A stretch of 64,000 nucleotides of DNA. It comes from Lysinibacillus sp. BPa_S21 (GTDB lineage Bacteria > Bacillota > Bacilli > Bacillales_A > Planococcaceae). This document shows, in pieces, positions 1 to 9,440 of the stretch. Made by a program: the position numbers and the translations under genes. Numbering within the stretch: the stretch's first letter is position 1; each line of letters starts with the position of its first letter. A model generated the notes under the pieces. The model was not told where the DNA came from, ran no database searches, and saw nothing but the letters and a program-made list of their open reading frames with translations. The stretch is from assembly GCF_023337795.1 (NCBI RefSeq), contig NZ_JALIRS010000004.1:434001-498000 (forward strand), given 5' to 3'.

Positions 1-176
1 GGTATTAAAACTTTAGAAATAATATTATGCTTATCTTTTAGGTTAGATATATTTGGTTTTGATTTATCCAAAGGGTCATCTAATGCATTCTTAGGGACAT
101 AATGGAGAAGTCTAAGCAGCTCTTCATCTTTTGATAACTCAATAAATAATTTCTCTAGTGATTCTTTCAACTTCAT
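1..176 (-). CDS. Partial hypothetical protein, N-terminal 58 codons
   Basis: An open minus-strand frame begins with ATG at 174-176 and runs off the left edge without a stop. The start overlaps the TGA of the upstream gene in an ATGA arrangement and is preceded by a clear GAGGAG ribosome binding site. The visible part is hydrophilic and charged (starts MKLKESLEKLF). Its position at the distal end of a capsid gene cluster suggests a head-tail or tail morphogenesis gene, but no family is recognised. Confidence 0.7.
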   Translation of the reverse strand, partial: MKLKESLEKLFIELSKDEELLRLLHYVPKNALDDPLDKSKPNISNLKDKHNIISKVLI

Positions 177-844
177 TCATAATCCTCCTCACTAGATTTA
201 TTTCGTCCTTCTCGTTCACCAGTGATTCTTAAAATACCTACCTTATTTATTGAACTTGAAGGGTCAATCCTAATAATACGATAGGTTTCATTGTACAAAT
301 CGAATTGCTCATTTAACTCAATAGAAGGTGCTTCTGTGTAAGGAATAATTACCATTACCTGATTCGCTAACAAGTTCACTGGTTCATTTGCATCGGCAAT
401 TGCAGTAGACGCATCATTCATTTTAACAACACATGGCTTATGTACAATCTCGCCTTCTTCAACTTCATAAACAGGTCTACCTAATTTGTCGTATCCAGTG
501 AGTACTTCCTTATCTTCTAACTTTACAGGGAATGTAGTGCTACATAGTCTAACTTCTGCTTTCCTATAAATTCGATTGTCTTCTGGTTTAGTTACTACAA
601 GCCAATATTCATTGTTATACTCAATTAAATTTCCTCTTTCAATATCAACAATATGACCTATAACTTTCATAGCCTCACCGTCAGCATCCCATTTTTGACT
701 CATCAGTATTTTTGCAGGTTTTTCATAATTAATTACTACTTCATATGACGAATGACCATCCAAAGACTTATTGAGTAGTAATAATCCGTCATGATCTACT
801 TTGTCTCCAGTATTGATATTGTGATAATTGCTATAATCCTTCAT
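173..844 (-). CDS. Hypothetical structural-region protein (head-tail connector candidate)
   Basis: This frame of about 223 codons lies downstream of the capsid genes and is translationally linked to both neighbours. The longest frame reaches 865, but the ATG at 844, inside the end of the preceding gene and behind GGTGATGAAA, is the better start. The protein is rich in beta-forming residues, with no signal peptide or membrane segment. Gene order (capsid, several small proteins, then this) fits a head-completion or tail-adaptor role; that role is inferred from position only. Confidence 0.72.
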   Translation of the reverse strand: MKDYSNYHNINTGDKVDHDGLLLLNKSLDGHSSYEVVINYEKPAKILMSQKWDADGEAMKVIGHIVDIERGNLIEYNNEYWLVVTKPEDNRIYRKAEVRLCSTTFPVKLEDKEVLTGYDKLGRPVYEVEEGEIVHKPCVVKMNDASTAIADANEPVNLLANQVMVIIPYTEAPSIELNEQFDLYNETYRIIRIDPSSSINKVGILRITGEREGRNKSSEEDYE

Positions 845-1085
845 TTTCATCACCGTCTTCGACATACAGTAGGGAAGGTAGTCTTATTATATCTGCACTA
901 ACTGTCAAAATTACATTTCTTATTTCAGCTAATTCACTGTCGCTAAGTAACTTTTTATTTAGGTATGATTCAAGTAAGAAGAGTATTGAATTGTTTCTTT
1001 TACTCAATTTAGAACAATAAGAATAAACACTTTCATCTTCAAATTCATTATTAATGTAAGAGGATTTCACTTTGATATCAGTCAT
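831..1085 (-). CDS. Hypothetical 84-aa protein in head gene cluster
   Basis: A short acidic protein whose ATG overlaps the stop of the preceding gene (ATGA at 1082-1085) and whose end overlaps the next gene. The tight coupling shows it is a real member of the head operon. It has a hydrophobic middle (SILFLLESYLNKKLLS) but no convincing membrane segment. No family recognised. Confidence 0.7.
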   Translation of the reverse strand: MTDIKVKSSYINNEFEDESVYSYCSKLSKRNNSILFLLESYLNKKLLSDSELAEIRNVILTVSADIIRLPSLLYVEDGDENEGL

Positions 1086-1480
1086 AGAAAGTCCTCCATT
1101 GTATTAATAATCAAGGTGTCAAGTTTCTTTTCTTGTTCTTGAACAGATGCTTTTAAGGAGTTTAATTGAGTGCCAAAATTTCTTAATCCAACATCTGAAG
1201 CAAATGGTTGCCATAATGATTCAAAATATGTACGTTGATTAATTAAGAACGTTAATCTGATAAAATTAGCTAGAATTAAAAGATAATCTTCTGATAATTC
1301 TTTGCTAAAAGTTTCGCAATCGATATCGCATTGAATAGTTGTTCGCATCCTATTGTTAAAATACATAGTTGCATTTTTAATTGCTTCGTGAATTTTTTCA
1401 TTTGTATTAGGTAGATCAATGTCAGAGACTTTACAGTTATTCAAGAAACATTTCCATACTTCATCAAAAGTGGTACTCAT
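1082..1480 (-). CDS. Hypothetical 132-aa protein, head-completion candidate
   Basis: A mostly helical protein encoded two genes downstream of the major capsid protein, separated by 12 bases from the preceding gene and overlapping the next by four. Size, helical content and position resemble head-tail connector proteins of tailed phages, but no diagnostic motif is visible. The ribosome binding site is the AAGGGGTGG just upstream. Confidence 0.68.
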   Translation of the reverse strand: MSTTFDEVWKCFLNNCKVSDIDLPNTNEKIHEAIKNATMYFNNRMRTTIQCDIDCETFSKELSEDYLLILANFIRLTFLINQRTYFESLWQPFASDVGLRNFGTQLNSLKASVQEQEKKLDTLIINTMEDFL

Positions 1481-1492
1481 TTATACCACCCC

Positions 1493-1957
1493 TTAATCAA
1501 ATAAAATATCTGCACTAACTCCCATCCAATCGGCTAGAGCGTCTAATTTACCTTTTGTTAAATCTTCTTTCATATCTGAAGCTACATCAATTACAAATTG
1601 TTTTTCAGAATCAACCGTGATCTTCTTTAATTCAGCTTTAAGTTTATTAATGTTACCGCCTAATAACTTCTCGATTTCTTCTTTAGTATGAGTGTTATTT
1701 TCATATACTTCTACATCTGTAATAGTGTCTTTTATTTCTTTTACAACCACTTCGTCTTCAAGAATAACTAATTGTCCTTTGTCAAAACATGAAGTATTCA
1801 TTGTTAACCAATCTACCACATCACGAGGAACGGTTATAATATCAGGGCGACCATTTTTACTTCCACTCCAAGTATATTGCCTCTCTTGTCCGTTTCCTGT
1901 GTATTTAACAAAATAAGAAGTATTACGATAACGTGCTAACTTGACAGTTTCATTCAT
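1493..1957 (-). CDS. Hypothetical 154-aa protein downstream of capsid gene
   Basis: The N-terminal half reads as a small beta domain ([20 protein letters not shown]) and the C-terminal half is an acidic helical tail. It is the first gene after the terminator that follows the capsid gene and has a strong AGGAGGAAAG ribosome binding site. The position corresponds to YonA of SPbeta by my memory of that map. Function unknown; probably a minor virion or assembly protein. Confidence 0.7.
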   Translation of the reverse strand: MNETVKLARYRNTSYFVKYTGNGQERQYTWSGSKNGRPDIITVPRDVVDWLTMNTSCFDKGQLVILEDEVVVKEIKDTITDVEVYENNTHTKEEIEKLLGGNINKLKAELKKITVDSEKQFVIDVASDMKEDLTKGKLDALADWMGVSADILFD

Positions 1958-1983
1958 TTTTATTCTTTCCTCCTGTAGTCCTT

Positions 1984-2019
1984 AAAATAAAAAGGTGACT
2001 ACATTTTCAGTAATCACCT
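1984..2019 (-). terminator. Rho-independent terminator after the capsid gene
   Basis: Read on the minus strand, a 9-bp stem (GGTGATTAC pairing with GTAGTCACC, one G-U pair) closes a short loop and is followed by TTTTTATTTT. It lies 15 bases past the capsid stop, so it probably lowers expression of the downstream minor head genes relative to capsid. Confidence 0.85.
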
Positions 2020-2033
2020 CATTGATATGTATT

Positions 2034-3050
2034 TTAATTTAGAGTGATGCTATCATCTTCAATCACTGCAATTGCTTCACCAAATACAAGGTTAATTGAT
2101 ACATCTTGAGTGATTTTAACTTTAATTCGTTCATCTTCAATATCTTGTTCAGTCATTTGACGTAGACCACCATATTCTATAATAGAGAATGGTTTTTGTG
2201 TGACACTACCTGCAAACATGTAACCTTTATTTACTGGTAATTCAACTTTAGAGTTAGTTTCGTCAGTGAAAGGATTTACAAGGTTCACAGCAGTTGTACG
2301 TTGAATAGTAGTAGGGTTAAGAGAAGTAAGCAACTCTTCTTTAACACCTTCAGTAAGTAATTCTTTTACATTTGCGTCGCTTGCTTGTTGGAATGCAAAA
2401 TGATCAATAAGTAATGAATCTGCAACAAATACAGGGCGACCACCGTAGCGTTGAAGTACAGACGCAGCCTTGTTATATTTAGCTAAAGTTAAATTAGTAC
2501 CAGTAACAACATTTGCGGCTGGAATTTTACCAGAACTAATAGCTGAAGCAGTTAATTCATTAATTTTATCTAGGAATAATTTAACTTTCGCATTAGCTAC
2601 ATCATTTACTAATTTACGGAAATATTCTTCAGATTCTTTCACTAAATCAAGTGGCTCGTAATAGAAACCAGTAGAAAGGTGAGCAGGTACTGCAATAATT
2701 GATTTGCGTCCTTCTACACGTACTAAATCTACACCTGAACCAGTTGCAGACCATACTACTTTTGCCTTGTTCTTTTGTGGAATTCGTAATTCAACTAAGT
2801 CTCCACGTTGACGAGTTTGAGTATTTGCGAATAATGAAAGTAAATCAGTTACCATCGGTTTAGCAATTTGATCTGCTGTCTCAACAACTAATTGATTGAA
2901 TTGATGCAACATTGTTGGGTCGGGATTTACGCCACCGTCACCGAATACTTTTGTGATATATGCTTTGATATCAGTTGAATCAGTTTCCTCCATTTTGTTA
3001 TTGTATACACGACTAAATAAACCTTTTAATTTTGTATTGTCTAGTGCCAT
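2034..3050 (-). CDS. Major capsid protein
   Basis: A 338-residue protein with the composition of a HK97-fold shell subunit: a helical N-terminal arm (to about residue 70), a beta-rich E-loop-like region (RGDLVELRIPQKNKAKVVWS) and a long alpha/beta core ending in an acidic beta segment. It follows the protease/scaffold and a small decoration-like gene and precedes a strong terminator, the usual setting for the most abundant virion protein. The ribosome binding site AAGGAGATT is strong. In SPbeta the equivalent position is YonB. Assignment rests on context and fold-like features, not on a catalytic motif. Confidence 0.72.
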   Translation of the reverse strand: MALDNTKLKGLFSRVYNNKMEETDSTDIKAYITKVFGDGGVNPDPTMLHQFNQLVVETADQIAKPMVTDLLSLFANTQTRQRGDLVELRIPQKNKAKVVWSATGSGVDLVRVEGRKSIIAVPAHLSTGFYYEPLDLVKESEEYFRKLVNDVANAKVKLFLDKINELTASAISSGKIPAANVVTGTNLTLAKYNKAASVLQRYGGRPVFVADSLLIDHFAFQQASDANVKELLTEGVKEELLTSLNPTTIQRTTAVNLVNPFTDETNSKVELPVNKGYMFAGSVTQKPFSIIEYGGLRQMTEQDIEDERIKVKITQDVSINLVFGEAIAVIEDDSITLN

Positions 3051-3091
3051 TATTTTAATCTCCTTTAATGTATAATATGTATTTTTTGATA

Positions 3092-3628
3092 TTAAGCCTT
3101 AATTACTTCAAAGCGAATCATTGGTTTCCCAAGAGTGTATTGAATATCTTCTTCATTATTTGCAACTAAGAATTGCGCAGAAGCAGTAGCGTAATCAGCA
3201 TGTGCTGAAGCTGCATCAGAAACAATGAACTTTTTAGTAGCTACATCAAAGTGAGCAACTTGTCCATTTTTAATTTCGCTAACACCAGAATTTTTAGTGA
3301 ATGCAGAAGTTTCGAAACGAGTATAACCTTCTTCTAAAATTACACATCGAACACGTTCACCAACTGCATTGTAGAATTTAGTAATTTCTTCGTCAAGATA
3401 TCGAGTCTCTGGTGATGCTACTAACACTGCTTTTTTATCATTTGCAGATAATTGTTTTACTGTACGTTCTCCTTCCGCATTAAAGCCTAATTCACCCAAC
3501 GTAAAATTATCGATATCTGCTCCTTCAACAATAGCACCATTTGCTACCGTTTTGATTTTTAGGCTTGACAAATTACCTACCGCATGATTTCCTTTTTCTT
3601 GTAACGCTTTTAAGATATCGCTTGCCAT
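3092..3628 (-). CDS. Small head protein (decoration or capsid-stabilising candidate)
   Basis: About 178 residues from the ATG at 3628, which has GGAGGAAATTT in front; an upstream ATG at 3691 would overlap the previous gene and lacks a ribosome binding site. The protein is alanine-rich and beta-rich, without signal peptide. Encoded directly between the scaffold/protease gene and the capsid gene, where many phages carry a head decoration protein. Equivalent by position to YonC of SPbeta. Role inferred from position. Confidence 0.68.
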   Translation of the reverse strand: MASDILKALQEKGNHAVGNLSSLKIKTVANGAIVEGADIDNFTLGELGFNAEGERTVKQLSANDKKAVLVASPETRYLDEEITKFYNAVGERVRCVILEEGYTRFETSAFTKNSGVSEIKNGQVAHFDVATKKFIVSDAASAHADYATASAQFLVANNEEDIQYTLGKPMIRFEVIKA

Positions 3629-3659
3629 TTTAAATTTCCTCCAATTATTATGTATTTTT

Positions 3660-5108
3660 TTATAGTGAATATCTGCTATCAAAATCATCACTAGACGGAA
3701 TTAGATTTTCACGCTTACTAGAAACTTCTCTGATTGCAGGTTTTTCTGAATTTGTTTCTTTGTTTGATGTAACCATATCAACTAACATTGAATTTAATTG
3801 AAGAATTGCATTAGATCCTTCTTCATTTTCATAAACTGTTTTATTGATTAATTCTTGTACTTCTTCTGATTCAAATTTTTCTTTAGCGTTTAAAGCTTCA
3901 AATTTACCACCATAAAACTCTTTCTTTTCATTTAAAGCCTTATCCAATTCTTGTTGTTGGAATTGTTCTTTAAATGGAGTAAGTTCATCCACTTTAGAAT
4001 TCAGTTGAACGATTGTTTCAGATGCAGTATTGAATTTATTTTCAATTGTTTTCTTATCTGTAGAAATAGTATTTAATTGCTTTTCTAATTCATTTACTTT
4101 TGATTCTTTCTCACTTAATTGAGTAGATACCTCTTTTAACTCATTTTGAATTGACTCGAATTGACTTACTTCTACCCAATCACGTTTAATCGTAACCTCT
4201 ACTTTCGAATCACCATCAATAACAATTGAATCATTTTCACCTTTAGAATAATTAAATTTAAAGTACTTATCATATTCTAAATTATCATCTTCATCATATT
4301 TGTATGTATTAACAACAAAATATGTCTCATACACATCTGAAATATAAGAGTATTCTTTTTTACCTAAGAATGTTTCAAGTTGTGTATAAAGTAGGGAACG
4401 AACGTCACTATGAGATAATTCGTAAACTTTCTTAAAGAATTCCATATTTTCTTTTTCCTCCTTGTCTTTCTGATTAATCGCTTGTGCAACTAATTTTGTT
4501 AATTTAGATTCATCATAAGCAGGGTATATCTTATTATGACCGCCTCTATCTTCTGAGTTTAGAATACAATGTCCTTCATACACATAATTAAGAACTTCTG
4601 TAATTCCATTTTCTACTCTATAGGTGTCATATAAAATTTCCATACTAGATAAAACATTGATTCCTTCATCAATCCACTCTTTTAATAATCCGACTACATT
4701 AGGAAATCTAGAAGTCCATAAAATGCCTTTACCTACTACTACTTCTTTCTCATTTCCTTCATTATCAATAATAGTTTTAATGTATGCGTCTTCTGTAAAT
4801 ACTCCAATAGGAATTGTATCCATTGCTACAATCTCACTACCATCTTCACGATATTTATCTATGTACATTTCATGAGAACCTAGTGCATCGTCATTAGCAC
4901 CTGCTTCTGAAACAGGATAATATCTAGCAACTATAGGCATCCCGTTTAGTGTGTGTAATGATTTTTTAGCAGTTTCTTTAGATATGAAAGCGTAGTTATG
5001 AGATACTTCAAATCCATGTAGAATAAATTCAACTTCTGATTTCGTAGGATTATCTGTGTCAGTAATTGAATTTAATTGTATTTCAAATAAATGCCTTTTT
5101 TGTTTCAA
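3660..5108 (-). CDS. Prohead protease fused to coiled-coil scaffold (candidate)
   Basis: A 482-residue two-part protein. Residues 1 to about 215 form a compact alpha/beta domain with conserved-looking stretches such as LGSHEMYID and INVLSSMEI, reminiscent of phage prohead protease domains. Residues about 310-420 are a strong heptad coiled coil (ESKVNELEKQLNTI) rich in E, K, Q and N, typical of a scaffold. It sits between portal and capsid, the classical place for a protease/scaffold. A catalytic His and Ser can be proposed inside the motifs quoted, but not proven by eye. Equivalent in position to YonD. Confidence 0.65.
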   Translation of the reverse strand: MKQKRHLFEIQLNSITDTDNPTKSEVEFILHGFEVSHNYAFISKETAKKSLHTLNGMPIVARYYPVSEAGANDDALGSHEMYIDKYREDGSEIVAMDTIPIGVFTEDAYIKTIIDNEGNEKEVVVGKGILWTSRFPNVVGLLKEWIDEGINVLSSMEILYDTYRVENGITEVLNYVYEGHCILNSEDRGGHNKIYPAYDESKLTKLVAQAINQKDKEEKENMEFFKKVYELSHSDVRSLLYTQLETFLGKKEYSYISDVYETYFVVNTYKYDEDDNLEYDKYFKFNYSKGENDSIVIDGDSKVEVTIKRDWVEVSQFESIQNELKEVSTQLSEKESKVNELEKQLNTISTDKKTIENKFNTASETIVQLNSKVDELTPFKEQFQQQELDKALNEKKEFYGGKFEALNAKEKFESEEVQELINKTVYENEEGSNAILQLNSMLVDMVTSNKETNSEKPAIREVSSKRENLIPSSDDFDSRYSL

Positions 5109-5139
5109 TATTTCACCTCCTTTAAAAGACTAATTACAC

Positions 5140-6663
5140 TTATTCAGGCAAATCGTTACCATTTCCTGTTTTTGATTTAACAGTATTATCATTGTTGCTA
5201 TCTACTTCTGGTCTTCCACCTTTTTCACCTGTCATAGTATAGGTGCTTTGATAAGGGCGAATTCTGTCTTGTAAATGAAGTTCTTCAGTTTCATAGATAG
5301 TTTGTTCAAAGTAACTCTCCCAAGAAACACCATCCAAATGATCAACTACATGTTTAATTGACCATCCTTTATCATTTAACCTCATTAAAATATCCACTTT
5401 CTCTTTGTGAGTAAGTGGAGTTGATTTATCATATTCCATTACAAAATTGTCTTTTTGAGAAGATGGGAGAATTAGATTAATCATCTTTTGGTAACATTCT
5501 TGTTCCACATCCTCTAGTAAAACTCCAAGTCTCTTATAGAATGTATCGAGATTAAGTTTAGATGCACTAAAGTTACCGCCATCACCATTCAACAATGCTC
5601 CAGACATACCGTATGCAGTCTTAATATCTGAATTGACACTTTCATACTTTTTGTCACCTAGTCCATCAGTAGAAACATCAGGGAAATCTAACTTCGCAAA
5701 GTCTGGTATTGTTACTACAGTTACACCCTTAGTATTACTTTTTTCTAATGCTTGCTTAACACCAGAATGGACTTTTTGCTTTACAGGTTTAGGTAGTTTT
5801 AAGTTCGTCATTGTATCATACTTTTCATTACCATTTACCCCTACAGTTAATACTGCAACAGCATTAATAATTTTATTAGCGATAGAATACTCTACATCTT
5901 TAAGTTTCTTCTTATGTAATACATCATATAAACCAGATGTCACTAAAGACGTGCCTAATCCTTGATTTCTTTTCAATGTTCCAATTCTCAAAACAAAAGT
6001 TCTATCTTGTGGTAATTCTTTATACTTGTATTTAGAAGTGTCTTCTTGGTATTTCTTATAGTCTGCTTTCGTAAGATATGGTGACATGTTATTGAATTGT
6101 TCATTACGAAAATCCTCTTGTAATGTTGAAAAATACTCCATATCTATAACGCATTGCCATTCACCATTTTTCCTATAGGCAGGGAACACCATTGATACAT
6201 CATCAAATATATACGGGTAAATATTGTTCTTGTCACCTAACCAAATACCAACTAAAGTTCCAGATGCAGATGTTTGTTTAAGTAAATCACGAGTCAAACG
6301 CTTATGTTTTATTTTGTGAAGTGATTTGTTAATCATTCCGATATGCTTATCTGTGTGTTTATTCTTATCAAATGAATCTATTTTATAGTTTAAAGAGGGG
6401 AGTGCTTCAATTAATTCGAATAATTGATGTATTTCGCCAGAAGAAATATAATAATATTGAGCTAAATCTTCAATTTCTTTTTGATATGTATCTGGATTAG
6501 AAAAATATTTTTTAAGTTTTTCAGCATCTACTTCTTCAATAATCCCTTGTGTGAATAAATTGGTAACAAATCCAGAAACAAAGGTATTAATGTAATCGTT
6601 ATAATCATTAACCATTCTTTTATATTCTTCTGTCTCTGTATCTATTTGTACAACTTCTGACAT
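5140..6663 (-). CDS. Portal protein
   Basis: A 507-residue protein lying between the large terminase and the protease/scaffold genes, as portal proteins do. It has the expected mixed domain with a long helical segment near residues 360-400 (LDTFYKRLGVLLEDVEQECY), comparable to the portal stem-crown region, and an unstructured polar tail. It would form the dodecameric ring through which DNA is packaged. Strong GGAGGTGAACG ribosome binding site. Corresponds to YonE of SPbeta by position. No single motif is diagnostic. Confidence 0.75.
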   Translation of the reverse strand: MSEVVQIDTETEEYKRMVNDYNDYINTFVSGFVTNLFTQGIIEEVDAEKLKKYFSNPDTYQKEIEDLAQYYYISSGEIHQLFELIEALPSLNYKIDSFDKNKHTDKHIGMINKSLHKIKHKRLTRDLLKQTSASGTLVGIWLGDKNNIYPYIFDDVSMVFPAYRKNGEWQCVIDMEYFSTLQEDFRNEQFNNMSPYLTKADYKKYQEDTSKYKYKELPQDRTFVLRIGTLKRNQGLGTSLVTSGLYDVLHKKKLKDVEYSIANKIINAVAVLTVGVNGNEKYDTMTNLKLPKPVKQKVHSGVKQALEKSNTKGVTVVTIPDFAKLDFPDVSTDGLGDKKYESVNSDIKTAYGMSGALLNGDGGNFSASKLNLDTFYKRLGVLLEDVEQECYQKMINLILPSSQKDNFVMEYDKSTPLTHKEKVDILMRLNDKGWSIKHVVDHLDGVSWESYFEQTIYETEELHLQDRIRPYQSTYTMTGEKGGRPEVDSNNDNTVKSKTGNGNDLPE

Positions 6664-6710
6664 TCGTTCACCTCCAATACTTTAATATGATTAATTATTT
6701 TATGTATTTT

Positions 6711-8498
6711 TTAGAAGTAGATTAATTCATCGTCTTCTTCATATGTACTAAAATCAGAAGATAGATTTTCAGTTTCTAAAATTTTAGCTAAGTAGTTAGA
6801 AAACGCTAGAGAAGAGTATCTGTCTTTTCTCTTGCCTGATTTTTCTTTTACTTTAATAAACCCACCTACAATTTCATGATCTAAGTTAACCAACTCATTT
6901 ACTAATATTGTAGTTTGTAGATAAGGCTTAATGTATTCTGCTTTTTTCTCCTCGGAAGCATTCAAATAGTATTTTCGTTCAGCTAGAATTTCTCTAGCTT
7001 CTAAATCATTAATAGGTAACTCTATATTAGAATTTTGTAAATTTACACGTAGGGAAGACGCTATTTCATGATTCAAACGAACACCTGCTTTAATTGAGAA
7101 TATAACAGGTAAAGGATTTTGTGATTTTGCACGACTTCTCATTTCATCATCGTTAAATGAACACCATGCCTCATATTCAACATCTCTTTGTTCATCATAT
7201 TGGACTTTTACTAACTCATCATAAACTGACATACCATTACCATGACAGTCTAGTGCTATGTATGATGCTTGAAAATCTTCAAATATCTGCTTTATTCTAA
7301 TAGCCTGATCTTCAGAATGTTTACCTTCTATCGTTTCTATATAAGAAACTTTTCTTAAATACGTACTACCATTAGGAATTAATCTAGTACAAGTAAGTAC
7401 AGTATTATCATTTGCCTTACCACCCATCAAAGCTATATCTATCCCTATAATCCTAACTTCTCCGTCTTTTAGTTTTTCTTTTCTTTTATTCTTTAATTCT
7501 GAGTAGTCCACATTATCTATAGGATAGAATATATTTTTCAATTTTCTGTTCTTATTAACATCTTCTAGAGCAAATAATGCATTTTCATTTTGACCATACA
7601 TTAAATTTTCATATTCCATCATGAATCCCACTGAATCAAAGTTAGAGCTTTCTTTGTCTTTCTCGATACGTTTTTTACTCAATAATCCATGATGCAGGGA
7701 AGTTAAGTAATCCAATGAAAATAACATGGAATCTTTACCTTGAAGCATCAAATCCCTAGATGATTGCATAGCTTTCCACATCCAGTGAGATGTGTACCAA
7801 GCACTAGAAATATAAAGCTCGATATTCTCTTCTGTTAAATGAGCATACTCAGGTTTCTTTAGATACGGTGGTTGTCTATAAACATTCAAGAAAGGCTTAA
7901 GTACAGTATTTAAAATACCAAAATCTATCATTCTGAATTCTTCGCATATTAAAATATTTCCTCGATAACCTCGTGAACCATCAGAAGAAGTTACGGCTTC
8001 TATAGATGAGCCATTATGAAAAATTACTTTTGCATCATTTGCTGAGGTTTTAATTTGTTTAATCTCTCTAGCAACATTCGGATACTGCATCAGTTCTTTT
8101 TCTATTTTTTCTGTAATGATTAATCTACTTTGTGATTTTTGACCAGAAGCTATTATAACTTTAGTATTAGGATAAAGTATACAGCGAGAAACTGCGTATA
8201 TCGATATGATAAATGATTTAGATAATCCACGAGCAGCAATAATCATTACATATGAATTCAAATTCATAAAAAATATCAATATCTTTTGAAACAGGAATAG
8301 TTCTATACCTAGATAATGTTCAACAAACCTATGTACATTCAAACGATAAAACGAAGTCCATTTCCTCATTTGAGTACGCATTCTATCATTTTTACTTGTA
8401 TTTTCTATACGTTTTTTATTTGGATTGCTTTTGATTAATTGATTTTGACCCTTAGAGTGCTTATTTCTATCTACTTGAAAGTTTTGATGTGACGACAT
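6711..8498 (-). CDS. terL: Terminase large subunit (ATPase and nuclease)
   Basis: A 595-residue DNA-packaging motor protein. The Walker A segment is AARGLSKSF (residues about 88-96), a hydrophobic beta strand ending in acidic residues (ILICEE, 182-187) is the Walker B with catalytic glutamate, and the C-terminal RNase H-like nuclease domain shows IIGIDIA (Asp354) and YIALDCHGNG (Asp417). Length is normal for the family. The start codon overlaps the preceding stop by one base (TAATG), so it is translationally coupled to the upstream small-subunit candidate. Equivalent to YonF of SPbeta. Confidence 0.92.
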   Translation of the reverse strand: MSSHQNFQVDRNKHSKGQNQLIKSNPNKKRIENTSKNDRMRTQMRKWTSFYRLNVHRFVEHYLGIELFLFQKILIFFMNLNSYVMIIAARGLSKSFIISIYAVSRCILYPNTKVIIASGQKSQSRLIITEKIEKELMQYPNVAREIKQIKTSANDAKVIFHNGSSIEAVTSSDGSRGYRGNILICEEFRMIDFGILNTVLKPFLNVYRQPPYLKKPEYAHLTEENIELYISSAWYTSHWMWKAMQSSRDLMLQGKDSMLFSLDYLTSLHHGLLSKKRIEKDKESSNFDSVGFMMEYENLMYGQNENALFALEDVNKNRKLKNIFYPIDNVDYSELKNKRKEKLKDGEVRIIGIDIALMGGKANDNTVLTCTRLIPNGSTYLRKVSYIETIEGKHSEDQAIRIKQIFEDFQASYIALDCHGNGMSVYDELVKVQYDEQRDVEYEAWCSFNDDEMRSRAKSQNPLPVIFSIKAGVRLNHEIASSLRVNLQNSNIELPINDLEAREILAERKYYLNASEEKKAEYIKPYLQTTILVNELVNLDHEIVGGFIKVKEKSGKRKDRYSSLAFSNYLAKILETENLSSDFSTYEEDDELIYF

Positions 8499-9382
8499 TA
8501 TTTATCATCCTTTACATCAAAATCTTTTGATATGTTGAAAATATTTTTAAACGGTCTAACAAACCACTTTTCTATGTATCTTCTAAAATAATCATAGTCT
8601 TCATATGTCTTTTTATTTTCGAAGTATTCACAAGGCTCATCATTTTCAATGGTTTTAATCCACATACCATAAGTTGAAACACCTTTATCATCATTCATTC
8701 CAGAAGACTGAATAGGCTTAATGTTACCATCATTATGCATTTTTGAAGATAAATCCATTAAGTCTTTATAAGATTTAATATTACCTTTTTCTAGTTCCTT
8801 CTCTGCTTGCAAATGTATTTTAGCTAGATTTCTATAAATATTTATTTGGGCAGGTGTGTCTGTAGGGAAGTTGTTCTCATATTCTCCATAAAAATTTTCT
8901 AAAAATATGAAATCTTGTTCCGCAAAGTTGTTTCCCCAAACTCTTTTCATTTTCTTTATTTCTTCTGGTGAATAAATATAATCTTCTTCATCTAATAAAC
9001 GAACTTCTTGTTCCGATGCTTCTTTTTTAACTTTATTATCAAAATCAGAATCATCCCATGTCAGATCTCTAAAATCCTTCATACCTAAGTTCTTCATGTA
9101 TAGTTTGAATATATCTGACTTTGTATCACGAGAAAGGGATTCATTTTCTGCTGCGTTCCAAATATCTTTCATGTATGGACGATTAATAGATAAAAGAACC
9201 TCTTTTACCTTATTGATATCATAACTTACCTTATCATCAGGAATCACATATTCCCATAAACATTTCTTACATGTATGAACTCTACCTTTATTTTTCATAA
9301 AATAAGAGCTTGATGAGTAGAATTCTTCTATTTTCCTAATATTTCCACAACAACAGCAAGTTATTTCTTTATCAGTAGACAA
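8498..9382 (-). CDS. Zinc-ribbon protein, terminase small subunit candidate
   Basis: A 294-residue protein encoded immediately upstream of TerL and overlapping it by one base. The N-terminus has four consecutive cysteines (9-12) and a CKKC at 38-41, forming a zinc-ribbon-like knuckle; the rest is helical and acidic. Small terminase subunits are usually encoded just before TerL and bind phage DNA at the packaging site, which fits a DNA-binding zinc domain. In SPbeta the equivalent position is YonG. Role inferred from position. Confidence 0.65.
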   Translation of the reverse strand: MSTDKEITCCCCGNIRKIEEFYSSSSYFMKNKGRVHTCKKCLWEYVIPDDKVSYDINKVKEVLLSINRPYMKDIWNAAENESLSRDTKSDIFKLYMKNLGMKDFRDLTWDDSDFDNKVKKEASEQEVRLLDEEDYIYSPEEIKKMKRVWGNNFAEQDFIFLENFYGEYENNFPTDTPAQINIYRNLAKIHLQAEKELEKGNIKSYKDLMDLSSKMHNDGNIKPIQSSGMNDDKGVSTYGMWIKTIENDEPCEYFENKKTYEDYDYFRRYIEKWFVRPFKNIFNISKDFDVKDDK

Positions 9383-9404
9383 CTATAATCCACCTCATTT
9401 CTAT

Positions 9405-9440
9405 AAATAAAAAAAGAGACACCGTTTATACGACATCTCC
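9405..9440 (-). terminator. Terminator overlapping the end of the HNH gene
   Basis: On the minus strand GAGATGTCGT pairs with ACGGTGTCTC (10 bp with three G-U pairs) around the loop ATAA, followed by TTTTTTTATTT. The stem begins inside the last codons of the HNH gene and lies just before the small-terminase candidate, so the inserted nuclease gene carries its own terminator. Confidence 0.8.
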
